Shown: positions 32,602 through 41,671 of the stretch, piece by piece | Layout: the number at the start of each line of letters is the position of its first letter | Position numbering within the stretch: the stretch's first letter is position 1 | The notes under the pieces: model-generated | What the model was told of the DNA's origin: nothing | Databases searched by the model: none | What the model saw: the letters and a program-made list of their open reading frames with translations, nothing else | Source of the DNA: Silvania hatchlandensis | GTDB taxonomy: Bacteria > Pseudomonadota > Gammaproteobacteria > Enterobacterales > Enterobacteriaceae | Assembly (NCBI RefSeq): GCF_025564065.1 | Contig: NZ_JAMGZK010000045.1 | Coordinates: forward strand, 62,001-126,000 | Reading direction: 5' to 3' | Length of the DNA: 64,000 bases | Program-made: the position numbers and the translations under genes

Positions 32602-33375
32602 TTAATTGTTTAAAACATTAACCCGAATATTTTCAAGGTGAGCGTGACGTTTAACTACAACCTCCGCCTCTCTCATTTTCGACCAGCTGGCGATAATAAT
32701 TTTCGCCTGTTCTTCTTTCGTCATATCGACGGTGTTCACTTTCACAACCACGTCGCCTTTTTTCAGTCCGCTGTGGCTAAAAAAAGCCGACGCGTTCCTT
32801 GGCTTAATTTGATATCCCTCGAGATGACCGTTGTCGAACCGGGGTTTCAGCACTAAATAGTCGTTAAGGTGTAAATTATTTAAACCCGGTTCCATCTGCG
32901 GGGCAGGCATGGGGGCACTGTTAATATCACCTTTAAAATAGTCGGGGCGTTTAATCGCCAGCGTTTGCGGGCTGCCCTGATAGTTAATCACGACATTGTC
33001 GCGATTGATCTCTTCCACCCAGGTATCGGGGTAGCCCGTCAGGCTCTCGCCTTCGCGATAGCTCTGCTGCCCGGAAGGCGTTTTTATCACCGCAAACGAC
33101 ATCCAGGCCTCGTCGCTACGGATAATGCCCTCCACCTCGGCGTTGATCGGCGCTTGCACCGTCCGCTGCGCAGCGGGCTGGCTCACTGCTGGCTGGAAAA
33201 GGGCAAAATCTTGCACCTTTTCCCGATCACTATCCGACACAGGGTCAGCCTCAGATAATTTATCGCTGACCTTTTTATACTGTTTTAAAACAACATATCC
33301 CTGATGCCCGCTGGATATCAGCAGAATAAACATCACGCAGGGTGTTATCAGGCTATAAAGACGCTGCATCCTCAT
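32602..33375 (-). CDS. gspC: GspC, periplasmic connector of the type II secretion system
   Basis: 257 residues: short cytoplasmic N-terminus, one membrane helix (about 8-27), a homology region domain (about 85-150, EGIIRSDEAWMSFAVI) that contacts GspD, and a PDZ-like C-terminal domain (about 180-255) involved in cargo choice. It is the first gene of gspCDEFGHIJKLMO and so sets its promoter in the 252-bp AT-rich region shared with divergent gspA. Confidence 0.92.
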   Translation of the reverse strand: MRMQRLYSLITPCVMFILLISSGHQGYVVLKQYKKVSDKLSEADPVSDSDREKVQDFALFQPAVSQPAAQRTVQAPINAEVEGIIRSDEAWMSFAVIKTPSGQQSYREGESLTGYPDTWVEEINRDNVVINYQGSPQTLAIKRPDYFKGDINSAPMPAPQMEPGLNNLHLNDYLVLKPRFDNGHLEGYQIKPRNASAFFSHSGLKKGDVVVKVNTVDMTKEEQAKIIIASWSKMREAEVVVKRHAHLENIRVNVLNN

Positions 33376-33627
33376 TATTTAACGAACCTTTTAAATGCAG
33401 AAACTGACAGTTGGGCTGTTTAAGAATGACCTAATACTAATGACCTGACATGGCGTGCTCCACCGGGATTGCCAGCAAATTTAGTGCGGAAAAATATTGA
33501 CCCGCAATAATGCAGATGTTAGGTGTTATTCAGGTTATTTTTCTCCTGTTTGCAAATTGAACATCACGGCGACATCCCTTACTTTCGGCGGTGAATATCT
33601 GTTTTTGTCATCCCGGGGTGTGTCGTT
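33376..33627. promoter_or_regulatory. Divergent AT-rich promoter region of gspC and gspA
   Basis: 252 bp without a gene. Rich in A and T runs (for example around 33475-33545), as in the H-NS-silenced gsp promoters of E. coli. I could not fix -10 and -35 elements with confidence. Confidence 0.5.
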
Positions 33628-35178
33628 ATGTATCTGAAACATTTTAAACTCGCAGGCCAGCCTTTTATGAAGGTGACCCGTTCAGCGGGTGAGTTCTTTG
33701 TGCCTTACCATCAGGATGTGTCAGGCATGCTGCGGGAGAAATCACGCACGCCGGGGGTTATCGGACTGTTTTCCGACGACGAACCCTTGCTCAGCCAGTT
33801 CAGCAGCGAACTGCTGGCACAGACGACCGGGGTAGCCATTAATGCGTTTCCCAAACTGAGCGCCAGCGCCCTGCTGTATAAGCTCAAACCGGACAACACC
33901 GATGCCAAAAACAGACTTCATGCCATTGATGCAGTGCTGCGCCAATGGCATGAGGCGTATTCCTCCTGCCGTACCCACGGCCTGGTGCTGAGTATTTCTG
34001 CGATTCAGGCGATGCAGGACAAAAGCTGGGACGTTCTGGGCATGTTGCTGACCCGCGCTCAGGAGCGCGGTCTGCCACTCACTCTTCTGCTGACCGGGAC
34101 TGTAGATCAGGAGGCACGTCTGCTGGCCCATTCCGGTCTCGGTGCCCGGGTGCATACGCGCCATAGCTTGCGCGCCCTCACCGGTCGCGAGTGCCTGGAT
34201 TATGTTCAGGCGCAAACCGCCCATCACGGCGCAGAAACCTCACCGTTCACCCCGGCCCGCATTCGGCGGATGCAGACCCTGACCAAAGGGTGCATCAGCC
34301 AGCTAAATGCGCTGGCGCACCTGGCACTGCTGGCCGCATGGACTGAACGCGCCGGACTGGTGGGGACACGTCATCTGCGTCTGGCGGCGGGCGAAGTCCT
34401 GCCGATCAAGCGAAGCAACAGACGTCTGGCGACAGTAGGGCTGGTTGCCTGCATGATATTTGCTGCCTGCGGCTGGCATTTTTCTACGGCCATAACGGCC
34501 GCGCTGCCGTTCAAACCGCCAGTACCTGCCCGCTGGATCCCGCAGATGAAACATCAGCAGGCGCCGGTCCAGCCGGTTTTCGATCGCGAAGTGGTGAACC
34601 AGCCGGATGCCATGCATCAGCTTTACATCATGTGGGGATATGACGCCTCAACCGGGGAGGCGCTATGCCAGAATGCCGGGCGGGTGAATCTGCAGTGTAA
34701 GCAGGGTAATGCTCCGCTGTCGACGCTGGAGCAGGAGGAGTATCCGTGGGTCAGCGAGCTGAAAACCGGGGATCACCTGAACTACGCGGTGGTGGCGCGG
34801 GTCGGGAAAGACTCCCTCGATCTGCTGATGAATAATCGTACCTGGCAGGTGAGCCGGAGCTGGTTTACCCGGCACGCCACCGGAAATTATACCCTGCTGC
34901 ACCGCCTGACGCCGTCCGGTAGAGAGGCCATCGGTGCGGCCAGCGATAAACAGGATCTGGACTGGATCGACACCCAGCTGAGCCTGGCCCTGAATGAACC
35001 GGAAACCCACGCCCATCGTTGGACCCAGACGCTGGCGGACCGCACCCGCGAATTCCAGCAAAAAAATCGCTTACACGTCGATGGCCTGCCAGGGGAAGAG
35101 ACCCTGATGCAGTTGATGCGCGTGAATAATATCACCCCCACTATTGTGACACCCTTGACGCAGGGAGAAACGCACTGA
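33628..35178 (+). CDS. gspA: GspA (ExeA-like) protein with degenerate ATPase motifs
   Basis: 516 residues. The N-terminus aligns with the ExeA/GspA AAA domain (YLKHFKLAGQPF). A membrane helix lies at about 267-286, then a periplasmic C39-peptidase-like segment (WGYDASTGEALC...) and a C-terminal peptidoglycan-binding domain (about 472-497, TREFQQKNRLHVDGLPG). In ExeA the protein binds peptidoglycan and, with ExeB, helps build the secretin. Oddity: where Walker A (GxxxxGK[ST]) is expected, residues 43-52 read GVIGLFSDDE, and the Walker B segment near 118-126 lacks DE. The ATPase is therefore probably dead though the frame is intact. It overlaps gspB by one base. Confidence 0.85.
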   Translation: MYLKHFKLAGQPFMKVTRSAGEFFVPYHQDVSGMLREKSRTPGVIGLFSDDEPLLSQFSSELLAQTTGVAINAFPKLSASALLYKLKPDNTDAKNRLHAIDAVLRQWHEAYSSCRTHGLVLSISAIQAMQDKSWDVLGMLLTRAQERGLPLTLLLTGTVDQEARLLAHSGLGARVHTRHSLRALTGRECLDYVQAQTAHHGAETSPFTPARIRRMQTLTKGCISQLNALAHLALLAAWTERAGLVGTRHLRLAAGEVLPIKRSNRRLATVGLVACMIFAACGWHFSTAITAALPFKPPVPARWIPQMKHQQAPVQPVFDREVVNQPDAMHQLYIMWGYDASTGEALCQNAGRVNLQCKQGNAPLSTLEQEEYPWVSELKTGDHLNYAVVARVGKDSLDLLMNNRTWQVSRSWFTRHATGNYTLLHRLTPSGREAIGAASDKQDLDWIDTQLSLALNEPETHAHRWTQTLADRTREFQQKNRLHVDGLPGEETLMQLMRVNNITPTIVTPLTQGETH

Positions 35179-35747
35179 TGTCCACAATCTGTCTGGCTGC
35201 CCAGCGCAGCTATACCACCGGCGAGGCGGTATTTTTTTCGTACCGCCTGCCCTCAATAAGCAAGGTGCTGACCAGCCTGATGTGCCTGTGCGTCATGCTT
35301 GCGGTAGGCATTTATGCCCATCTGCTGCGGGATTTGCGCTATCCTGCGCCCGCCGAAAAACCGGTTAAGGTCGTCAACCCTGACACCCAGCTGTCGGATA
35401 TGCACTATGTGTATGTGTCAAAACCCTTCCCGCAGCCAACACCGACGCCGTTGCCGGCAATACCGTTTCCCGCCCCCGAAGAGAGCCCGGTGATGGATAA
35501 TACCCCCGACTGGCAACAGCCCCCGGACGGCGATATTCAGGAGCAGGCACTGCCCGCCACGCACGAAAATTTGCACACCCCAACATTGCAGGAACGCTTT
35601 ATGCAAGCGGTAAAAGAACAGCAATTAGAGTATTCGCAAGGGAAAATTCCACCCGAGCCGAAAGCTGAGACGTCAGATAACGGACATGAGGTAAGAAAAT
35701 CCCCTTCGGGGAGATCCGAAGGGGACGAAAGACGAGAAGTTCAGTAG
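35178..35747 (+). CDS. gspB: GspB-like protein, partner of GspA
   Basis: 189 residues with one membrane helix (about 31-50) and a long proline-rich periplasmic arm (PKPTPTPLPAIPFPAPEE type), the layout of ExeB/GspB (PulB/OutB type). A conserved C-terminal T2SSB domain was not recognised. The last 17 codons run through the hairpin of the terminator for the convergent regulator, and the final seven bases overlap that gene, so the C-terminus may be eroded or shifted. Named by position after gspA and topology. Confidence 0.7.
   Translation: MSTICLAAQRSYTTGEAVFFSYRLPSISKVLTSLMCLCVMLAVGIYAHLLRDLRYPAPAEKPVKVVNPDTQLSDMHYVYVSKPFPQPTPTPLPAIPFPAPEESPVMDNTPDWQQPPDGDIQEQALPATHENLHTPTLQERFMQAVKEQQLEYSQGKIPPEPKAETSDNGHEVRKSPSGRSEGDERREVQ
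35696..35725 (-). terminator. Terminator of the island regulator, embedded in gspB
   Basis: 10-bp stem TCCCCTTCGG (35700-35709) / CCGAAGGGGA (35716-35725), loop of six. Read leftwards it is followed by TTTTCTT, a good intrinsic terminator for the gene ending at 35741. It lies wholly inside the gspB reading frame. Confidence 0.75.
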
Positions 35748-36364
35748 CGTTCCGGGAGGGAGTTAATTGAAATCAACTTGCCCTTTTCGACAACAATATA
35801 TTGACCTTTTTTCAGGTCAGAAAGGATTTTAATAATGGTACTGCGCGCCAGATTAGTGTACTCCTGAATATAGTCATAAACATTAACATCACGTTTATGC
35901 TGAACGATCAGTTCGTTAATCTCCAGCAGGAATTCGCGCACCACAGAATAGGCACTGCGGGCGACTAAAACATCATCACGCTTACTGAGAACACTGATAT
36001 ACCAGGCCAGGATCTTGCTGAATTCCGCCCAGAGATTATGCTCGCCGATCAGTCGTTCAAAATCCGTTTTTTTGATGGAACGGATCACTGTGGCGGTGCG
36101 GGCCAGACCGTACATGTGGCTTGCATTGCTGTAAACGGCGGAAACCCCCAAAAAGCCCGAATTACGCATAATGAACATGCTTAATTCATCGGATTTACGG
36201 CGGATTTCCACCTCACCGCTTACCACAATGTGAATATAGTCAGGATCGGCAGTAATAATTTTTTGCCATTTCTTTAACGTTTTTTCTGGACACTCTGCGG
36301 TTGCAGCAACAATCGCTTCCATCGCCTGTTGCGGGCGGCATTTTTTACTGTATATGCTTAACAT
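35741..36364 (-). CDS. YaiV/IprA-like winged-helix transcriptional regulator
   Basis: 207 residues. An N-terminal cyclic-nucleotide-binding-like fold (DPDYIHIVVSGEVEIRRK, about 40-57) and a C-terminal HTH (YIQEYTNLARSTIIKILSDLKKG, about 166-188) give the layout of the Crp/Fnr-like YaiV/IprA family; no obvious cAMP-binding arginine motif or Fe-S cysteines are seen. IprA in Salmonella affects oxidative-stress resistance; the ligand is unknown. Placed at the end of the island, convergent with gspB and with its own AT-rich promoter region, it may control the gsp and chitinase genes, but that is inference. Confidence 0.75.
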   Translation of the reverse strand: MLSIYSKKCRPQQAMEAIVAATAECPEKTLKKWQKIITADPDYIHIVVSGEVEIRRKSDELSMFIMRNSGFLGVSAVYSNASHMYGLARTATVIRSIKKTDFERLIGEHNLWAEFSKILAWYISVLSKRDDVLVARSAYSVVREFLLEINELIVQHKRDVNVYDYIQEYTNLARSTIIKILSDLKKGQYIVVEKGKLISINSLPERY

Positions 36365-36627
36365 AAGTATGCCTGTTAATGTTCCTTATTAGAAAGAGAG
36401 CCGTGCGACCCTCCTGTCAAAAATAGTAAATTGACCAGGTTAAATTTAGTTTCAGGATATATTTACTGAGCGTCACTCCCGTTTTATTAACTGAATTTCT
36501 TAGCGGGCCAGGGATGCATAGTAAATCTGCGTAAAATTAAGTCAATTAACTAAAAATAAATTGAGGATGTACTTAAGATTAATCTTATGCACAATTAAGC
36601 AGGACGGGGAACCGGTACCATACAGGC
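36365..36627. promoter_or_regulatory. 263-bp AT-rich gap at the right edge of the island
   Basis: No gene. It holds the regulator's promoter (reading left) and the 3' side of amiD. A perfect 14-bp palindrome TAAGATTAATCTTA lies at 36574-36587. Base composition is far more AT-rich than the flanking backbone, suggesting foreign DNA or H-NS binding. Confidence 0.5.
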
Positions 36628-37458
36628 TTATCTCTGCCCATACTTCTCGAGTAAGGCTTCGGCAATGGCCAGGGTTTCTTCATCAGCAACCCCGTTCCAC
36701 ACCTGCGGACGAAAATGCATCTGGAACGCCATGATTATGCGTTTCTGCTGCGCCGGGGAGATATTCTCAGGCACCTCATAACCGTAACGGGCTAAGCGAT
36801 CCAGCAATAACCCGGGATCCACAGGCTGCCACGGTGATTGCCCGTTCAGATAAAACGTCACCCGGGCGGGGTCTGGCCATGCACCTATCCCCTGCTGCGC
36901 CAGCGCCTGCCAGGGAAACAGCGGCCCCGGATCGTCTTTGCGCTGCGGGGCGATATCCGCATGGGCCACCACGTTCTGCGGCTTGATGTCGTAACGCTGA
37001 ATGATGTCCTTCGCCAGCGGGATCAGGGCGGCAATCTGCGCCGCTTCAAACGGGACGAAGCGTTTCTGACCGCCGCTTTTTTGCCAGCCGCGGTTTTCCA
37101 GCTCAATACCAATCGAGGTGTCGTTGATGCGCGTGGCCCCGCGCCAGAAGCTAACCCCGGCATGCCAGGCCAGATCGCGCTCCGGCACCAGCTGCCAGAT
37201 CCGCGGTTTGCCGTTGTGCTGGGGCGGGATCGCCGGGATCAAATAGTGGGAGCTGACGTTTTTATCCGTCAGGGTGGCCAGCGAGCTGTCAAAATCATCG
37301 GCGGTGTAGTGGATCACCAGCACCTTAATGCGCGGATAGGCCGCCTGCGCCTGGCGACGGGCGTCCAGCTCATAGGCCCCTTTATCGACAATCCCTTTTT
37401 CGGCGGCGCAGCCTGCCAGCAACAGCGCCAGCAGGCTTAGCGAAAGCGCCCGCTTCAT
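36628..37458 (-). CDS. amiD: AmiD, lipoprotein N-acetylmuramoyl-L-alanine amidase
   Basis: 276 residues, the E. coli length. A lipobox LLLAGC (lipidated Cys17) makes it an outer-membrane lipoprotein. The Amidase_2 domain shows zinc ligands in VIHYTADDF (about residue 50) and [16 protein letters not shown] (about 162-177), with catalytic Glu in IGIELEN; a peptidoglycan-binding domain closes the protein. It cuts the amide bond between MurNAc (including anhydro-MurNAc) and L-alanine. The ATG overlaps the ybjQ stop by four bases. Confidence 0.96.
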   Translation of the reverse strand: MKRALSLSLLALLLAGCAAEKGIVDKGAYELDARRQAQAAYPRIKVLVIHYTADDFDSSLATLTDKNVSSHYLIPAIPPQHNGKPRIWQLVPERDLAWHAGVSFWRGATRINDTSIGIELENRGWQKSGGQKRFVPFEAAQIAALIPLAKDIIQRYDIKPQNVVAHADIAPQRKDDPGPLFPWQALAQQGIGAWPDPARVTFYLNGQSPWQPVDPGLLLDRLARYGYEVPENISPAQQKRIIMAFQMHFRPQVWNGVADEETLAIAEALLEKYGQR

Positions 37459-37778
37459 CGGCGCGTTTTCACCGCAGTGCCGCTGACGGTGACCATCAGC
37501 ATGCTGGCGTCTTTGCCGACAGTTTCATAATCGATGTCGATGCCGACCACCGCGTCGGCACCCAGCGCCTTGGCCTGCTCGCCCAGCTCTTTAAAGGCGA
37601 TTTCACGGGCTTTGCGCAGCTCTTTTTCATAGGCGCCAGAGCGACCGCCGACGATGTCGCGGATACCGGCAAAAAAGTCGCGGAAGATATTGGCACCGAG
37701 GATGGCTTCTCCGGTGACAACACCGCAGTACTCGCTGATCGGCTGCCCTTCCAGGGTTGGGGTGGTGGAAAATTGCAT
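37455..37778 (-). CDS. ybjQ: YbjQ, UPF0145 family protein
   Basis: 107 residues, as in E. coli. A YbjQ/UPF0145 pentameric small protein with the conserved [19 protein letters not shown] segment and [17 protein letters not shown]. Function unknown; some members are secreted or heavy-metal-linked, but nothing here supports a role. It is coupled to amiD. Confidence 0.95.
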   Translation of the reverse strand: MQFSTTPTLEGQPISEYCGVVTGEAILGANIFRDFFAGIRDIVGGRSGAYEKELRKAREIAFKELGEQAKALGADAVVGIDIDYETVGKDASMLMVTVSGTAVKTRR

Positions 37779-37895
37779 CTGCTTCTCCTTAATGGTGCGT
37801 GATGTGCCTAAGCGTATAAGAACAAAACCATTATCGGATCGTTACGCTATGATTTAAAGGTTAGTTAATTATTGCAGCCTAATAAGGAAATCAAC

Positions 37896-38414
37896 ATGCG
37901 CTATTCTGCTTTGACGCTTTTAGTGCCGTGCGCGCTGCTGCTCAGCGCCTGCACCACCCCGGTTAACCCAGCTTTTAAGGATATTGGAACCCGCAGCGGC
38001 AACTGCATTGTCGGCGGTCCGGATGCCGTAGCTCAACAGTTCTACGACTACCGCATTAGCCACCGCAGTAACGACATGACCGCACTGCGCCCGTATCTGA
38101 GCGACAGTCTGGCGCAGCTGCTGAGCGATGCCAGCCGCGATCCGCAGCATAAAAACCTGCTGAAAGACGATCCGTTCTCCAGCCGCACCATTGCGCCGCA
38201 AACCGCCGAAGTGGCCAGCGCCTCCACCATCCCCAATACCGACGCGCGCAATATTCCCCTGCGGGTGAAACTGACCCAGGGCAGCGAATCCTGGCAGGAT
38301 GAAGTGTTGATGATCCGCGAGGGGCAGTGCTGGGCAATTGACGATGTGCGCTACCTCGGCGGCAGCGTTCATGCCCCGGCGGGCACCCTGCGCCAGTCCA
38401 TTGAGAACCGTTAA
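37896..38414 (+). CDS. ybjP: YbjP, putative lipoprotein
   Basis: 172 residues (171 in E. coli) from the ATG at 37896, which follows TAAGGAA. The signal peptide ends in the lipobox LLLSAC (Cys18 lipidated). The rest is a DUF3828-like periplasmic domain with the conserved AQQFYDYRISHRSNDM and GQCWAIDDVRYLGGS. Function unknown. It diverges from ybjQ and precedes artP, from which a hairpin separates it. Confidence 0.95.
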   Translation: MRYSALTLLVPCALLLSACTTPVNPAFKDIGTRSGNCIVGGPDAVAQQFYDYRISHRSNDMTALRPYLSDSLAQLLSDASRDPQHKNLLKDDPFSSRTIAPQTAEVASASTIPNTDARNIPLRVKLTQGSESWQDEVLMIREGQCWAIDDVRYLGGSVHAPAGTLRQSIENR

Positions 38415-38432
38415 GCCAATAAAACCCCGCAA

Positions 38433-38467
38433 AATGTCTGGCATTTCGTGAGGAATGCCGACATTTA
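38433..38467 (+). terminator. Hairpin after ybjP
   Basis: AATGTCTGGCATT (38433-38445) pairs with AATGCCGACATT (38454-38465) with one bulged base, followed by a short T-rich tail. Confidence 0.6.
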
Positions 38468-38550
38468 TTCTCGCCGCCCTTCCCGCTCGCTATTTTGTGC
38501 TATGTTTAGGTGTGCTCGCGGTTTATATTTAACTTTTAACGCAGAAATAT

Positions 38551-38564
38551 TGCATAACTATTCT
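38551..38564. promoter_or_regulatory. Candidate ARG box upstream of artP
   Basis: TGCATAACTATTCT matches 11 of 14 positions of the ArgR half-site pair TGAATAAAAATTCA. It lies 64 bp before the artP ATG. ArgR represses arginine uptake genes in E. coli. Confidence 0.5.
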
Positions 38565-38627
38565 GCCGACGGTACTATTTGCGGCCTCAATAGCTATAAA
38601 CAGCCTGGATGAGTAAAGACTGCCCCG

Positions 38628-39356
38628 ATGAGTATTCAACTAAACGGCATTAACTGCTTCTACGGCGCACACCAGGCGCTGTTCGATATCACCTTAAATT
38701 GCCCTGAGGGCGAGACGCTGGTTCTGCTTGGCCCCAGCGGTGCAGGCAAAAGCTCGCTGCTTCGCGTCCTCAATCTGCTTGAAATGCCCCGCTCCGGCAC
38801 GCTGGATATTGCTGGCAATCACTTTGATTTTGCCAAATCGCCGTCTGAGAAAGCGATCCGCGATCTGCGTCAGAACGTCGGCATGGTCTTCCAGCAGTAC
38901 AATCTCTGGCCACACCTTACCGTGCAGCAAAACCTGATTGAAGCCCCGTGCCGCGTGCTGGGCCTGTCTAAAGAGCAGGCGCTGGCACGTGCCGAGAAGC
39001 TGCTGGAGCGTCTGCGTCTTAAGCCTTACAGCGATCGCTATCCTCTGCACCTCTCTGGCGGTCAACAGCAGCGTGTGGCCATTGCCCGCGCCCTGATGAT
39101 GGAGCCTGCCGTGCTGCTGTTTGACGAACCCACCGCCGCGCTGGATCCCGAGATCACCGCCCAGATCGTCAGCATCATTCGTGAGCTGGCAGAAACAAAC
39201 ATTACGCAGGTGATCGTGACCCACGAAGTGGAAGTGGCGCGTAAAACCGCCAGCCGCGTGGTGTACATGGAAAACGGTTATATCGTCGAGCAAGGCGATG
39301 CTCGCTGCTTTGCCGAGCCGCAGACCGACGCGTTCAGAAATTATCTGTCTCACTAA
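38628..39356 (+). CDS. artP: ArtP, arginine ABC transporter ATPase
   Basis: 242 residues, the E. coli length. Walker [10 protein letters not shown] (about 35-43), signature [10 protein letters not shown] (about 143), Walker [12 protein letters not shown] and the H-loop VTHE are all intact. It powers uptake of L-arginine through ArtQ-ArtM, with binding proteins ArtI and ArtJ. First gene of artPIQM. Confidence 0.97.
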   Translation: MSIQLNGINCFYGAHQALFDITLNCPEGETLVLLGPSGAGKSSLLRVLNLLEMPRSGTLDIAGNHFDFAKSPSEKAIRDLRQNVGMVFQQYNLWPHLTVQQNLIEAPCRVLGLSKEQALARAEKLLERLRLKPYSDRYPLHLSGGQQQRVAIARALMMEPAVLLFDEPTAALDPEITAQIVSIIRELAETNITQVIVTHEVEVARKTASRVVYMENGYIVEQGDARCFAEPQTDAFRNYLSH

Positions 39357-39375
39357 TTGAATCGAGAAAACGACA

Positions 39376-40107
39376 ATGAAAAAAATAGTGATTGCCGCGC
39401 TGCTTGCCAGCATCAGCCTTTCTGCAACAGCCGCTCAGACCATTCGTTTTGCTACGGAAGCGTCTTACCCTCCGTTTGAGTCTATCGACGCCAACAACAA
39501 GATTGTCGGCTTCGATGTGGATCTGGCAAACGCGCTGTGCAAAGAGATCGACGCGACCTGTACCTTCGCTAACCAGTCTTTCGACAGCCTGATCCCCAGC
39601 CTGAAATTCCGCCGTATCGATGCGGTTATGGCCGGGATGGACATCACGCCTGAGCGTGAAAAGCAGGTGTTGTTCAGCACCCCGTACTATGAGAACTCAG
39701 CCCTGTTCATCGGTCAGAAAGGCAAATACGCCTCGATTGACGCACTGAAAGGCAAAAAAGTGGGCGTGCAGAACGGCACCACCCACCAGAAATTCATTAT
39801 GGATAAGCACCCGGAAATCACCACCGTCCCGTACGACAGCTATCAGAACGCCCGCCTGGATCTGCAGAACGGCCGTATTGACGCAGTGTTTGGCGACAAC
39901 GCCGTGGTAACCGAATGGCTGAAAGCCAACGACAAGCTGGCTTCCGTCGGCGACAAAGTGACCGATAAAGACTACTTCGGCACCGGCCTGGGTATCGCGG
40001 TCCGTCAGGGCAACACCGAGCTGCAGCAGAAATTCAACGCTGCGCTGGAAAAAGTGAAAAAAGATGGCACTTACGATTCCATCTACAAAAAATGGTTTCA
40101 GAAGTAA
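39376..40107 (+). CDS. artI: ArtI, periplasmic amino-acid binding protein of the Art system
   Basis: 243 residues with a signal peptide ending ATA/AQT (about residue 19) and the family 3 solute-binding fold (SYPPFESIDANNKIVGFDVDL). In E. coli the exact ligand of ArtI is less certain than that of ArtJ. It is 19 bases after artP and six before artQ, and is a close paralogue of artJ further down. Confidence 0.97.
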   Translation: MKKIVIAALLASISLSATAAQTIRFATEASYPPFESIDANNKIVGFDVDLANALCKEIDATCTFANQSFDSLIPSLKFRRIDAVMAGMDITPEREKQVLFSTPYYENSALFIGQKGKYASIDALKGKKVGVQNGTTHQKFIMDKHPEITTVPYDSYQNARLDLQNGRIDAVFGDNAVVTEWLKANDKLASVGDKVTDKDYFGTGLGIAVRQGNTELQQKFNAALEKVKKDGTYDSIYKKWFQK

Positions 40108-40113
40108 GACCTG

Positions 40114-40830
40114 ATGAACGAATTTTTTCCATTAGCAAGCGCCGCCGGGATGACCGTCGGCCTTGCCGTTTGTGCGCTGATCATCGGCCTGGTGCTGGCG
40201 ATGGTCTTTGCGGTCTGGGAGTCGGCTAAATGGCGTCCTGTCGCCTGGACCGGCTCTGCACTGGTGACCCTTCTTCGCGGCCTGCCGGAAATTCTGGTGG
40301 TGCTGTTTATCTATTTCGGCTCGTCACAGCTGCTGCTGATGCTGTCGGACGGCTTTACGCTCAATCTGGGCGTGGTGCAAATCCCGATTCAGATGCAGAT
40401 CGAGAACTTTGACGTCAGTCCGTTCCTCTGCGGCGTGATCGCCCTCTCCCTGCTCTATTCCGCCTATGCGTCGCAAACGCTGCGCGGGGCGCTGAAAGCG
40501 GTACCCATTGGCCAGTGGGAGTCGGGTCAGGCGCTGGGGCTGTCGAAAACGGCAATCTTCTTCCGTCTGGTGATGCCGCAGATGTGGCGTCATGCGCTAC
40601 CGGGGCTCGGCAACCAGTGGCTGGTGCTGCTGAAAGATACCGCGCTGGTGAGCTTAATCAGCGTCAACGACCTGATGTTGCAGACCAAAAGCATTGCCAC
40701 CCGTACCCAGGAGCCGTTTACCTGGTACATCGTGGCGGCAGCCATCTACCTGGTGATCACGTTGCTCAGTCAGTACATCCTCAAGCGTATTGACCTGCGT
40801 GCGACGCGCTTTGAACGGAGACCAGGCTGA
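40114..40830 (+). CDS. artQ: ArtQ, arginine ABC transporter permease
   Basis: 238 residues, about five membrane helices and the EAA-type loop ([17 protein letters not shown], about residues 150-166) that docks on ArtP. Its stop overlaps the ATG of artM by one base. Confidence 0.97.
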   Translation: MNEFFPLASAAGMTVGLAVCALIIGLVLAMVFAVWESAKWRPVAWTGSALVTLLRGLPEILVVLFIYFGSSQLLLMLSDGFTLNLGVVQIPIQMQIENFDVSPFLCGVIALSLLYSAYASQTLRGALKAVPIGQWESGQALGLSKTAIFFRLVMPQMWRHALPGLGNQWLVLLKDTALVSLISVNDLMLQTKSIATRTQEPFTWYIVAAAIYLVITLLSQYILKRIDLRATRFERRPG

Positions 40831-41498
40831 TGCTTGAGTATTTACCCGAACTGATGAAAGGGCTGCACACCAGCCTGACGCTGACGGTGGCCTCGATTAT
40901 CGTGGCGCTGGTGCTGGCGCTGATTTTCACTATTGTGCTGACGCTGAAAACGCCGGTGCTGGTGTGGATTGTGCGCGGCTACATCACCCTGTTTACCGGC
41001 ACGCCGCTGCTGGTGCAGATCTTCCTGATTTACTACGGCCCGGGTCAGTTCCCGTCGCTGCAGGAATATCCGGTGCTGTGGCACCTGCTCTCTGAGCCGT
41101 GGCTGTGTGCGCTGCTGGCCCTGTCGCTGAACAGTGCCGCCTATACCACCCAGCTGTTTTACGGTGCAATCCGCGCCATCCCGGAAGGGCAATGGCAGTC
41201 CTGCGGTGCGCTGGGGATGAGCAAGAAAGACACCCTGGCGATCCTGCTGCCGTACGCGTTCAAGCGCGCCCTCTCCTCTTACTCCAACGAAGTGGTGCTG
41301 GTGTTCAAGAGTACCTCGCTGGCCTACACCATCACTCTGATGGAGGTGATGGGTCACGGGCAGCTGTTGTACGGGCGCACCTACGACGTGATGGTGTTCG
41401 GTGCGGCGGGGTTGATTTACCTGGTGGTGAACGGCCTGCTGACGCTGCTGATGCGTGTGGTTGAGCGCAGAGCACTGGCGTTTGAACGTCGCAACTAG
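40830..41498 (+). CDS. artM: ArtM, arginine ABC transporter permease
   Basis: 222 residues with about five membrane helices and an EAA loop (ALGMSKKDTLAILLPYAF, about 128-145). It pairs with ArtQ in the membrane. Last gene of artPIQM, ended by the terminator at 41521-41556. Confidence 0.97.
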   Translation: MLEYLPELMKGLHTSLTLTVASIIVALVLALIFTIVLTLKTPVLVWIVRGYITLFTGTPLLVQIFLIYYGPGQFPSLQEYPVLWHLLSEPWLCALLALSLNSAAYTTQLFYGAIRAIPEGQWQSCGALGMSKKDTLAILLPYAFKRALSSYSNEVVLVFKSTSLAYTITLMEVMGHGQLLYGRTYDVMVFGAAGLIYLVVNGLLTLLMRVVERRALAFERRN

Positions 41499-41520
41499 AA
41501 CTGCATAAAATCCGGTATTA

Positions 41521-41556
41521 AAGGCGGGCAAGTCTAACGACAGCCCGCCTTTTTTT
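41521..41556 (+). terminator. Intrinsic terminator after artM
   Basis: Stem AAGGCGGGC (41521-41529) / GCCCGCCTT (41543-41551), 13-base loop, seven T's. Confidence 0.9.
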
Positions 41557-41585
41557 ATGCCGCTAATAATATTTAATCATTTTTA

Positions 41586-41601
41586 TTGCATACAAATTCA
41601 T
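41586..41601. promoter_or_regulatory. ARG box upstream of artJ
   Basis: TTGCATACAAATTCAT fits the ArgR operator consensus (TGAAT-N4-ATTCA) with one mismatch in the core. A second, weaker AT-rich copy may lie just upstream (about 41565-41582), as ARG boxes usually come in pairs. It would repress artJ when arginine is plentiful. Confidence 0.65.
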
Positions 41602-41671
41602 TAAATGGCATTGTAGCTCCCAGCCGCAGACAGGGCACATAATGACAAGATTGACAGACGGGAGCTTCACA

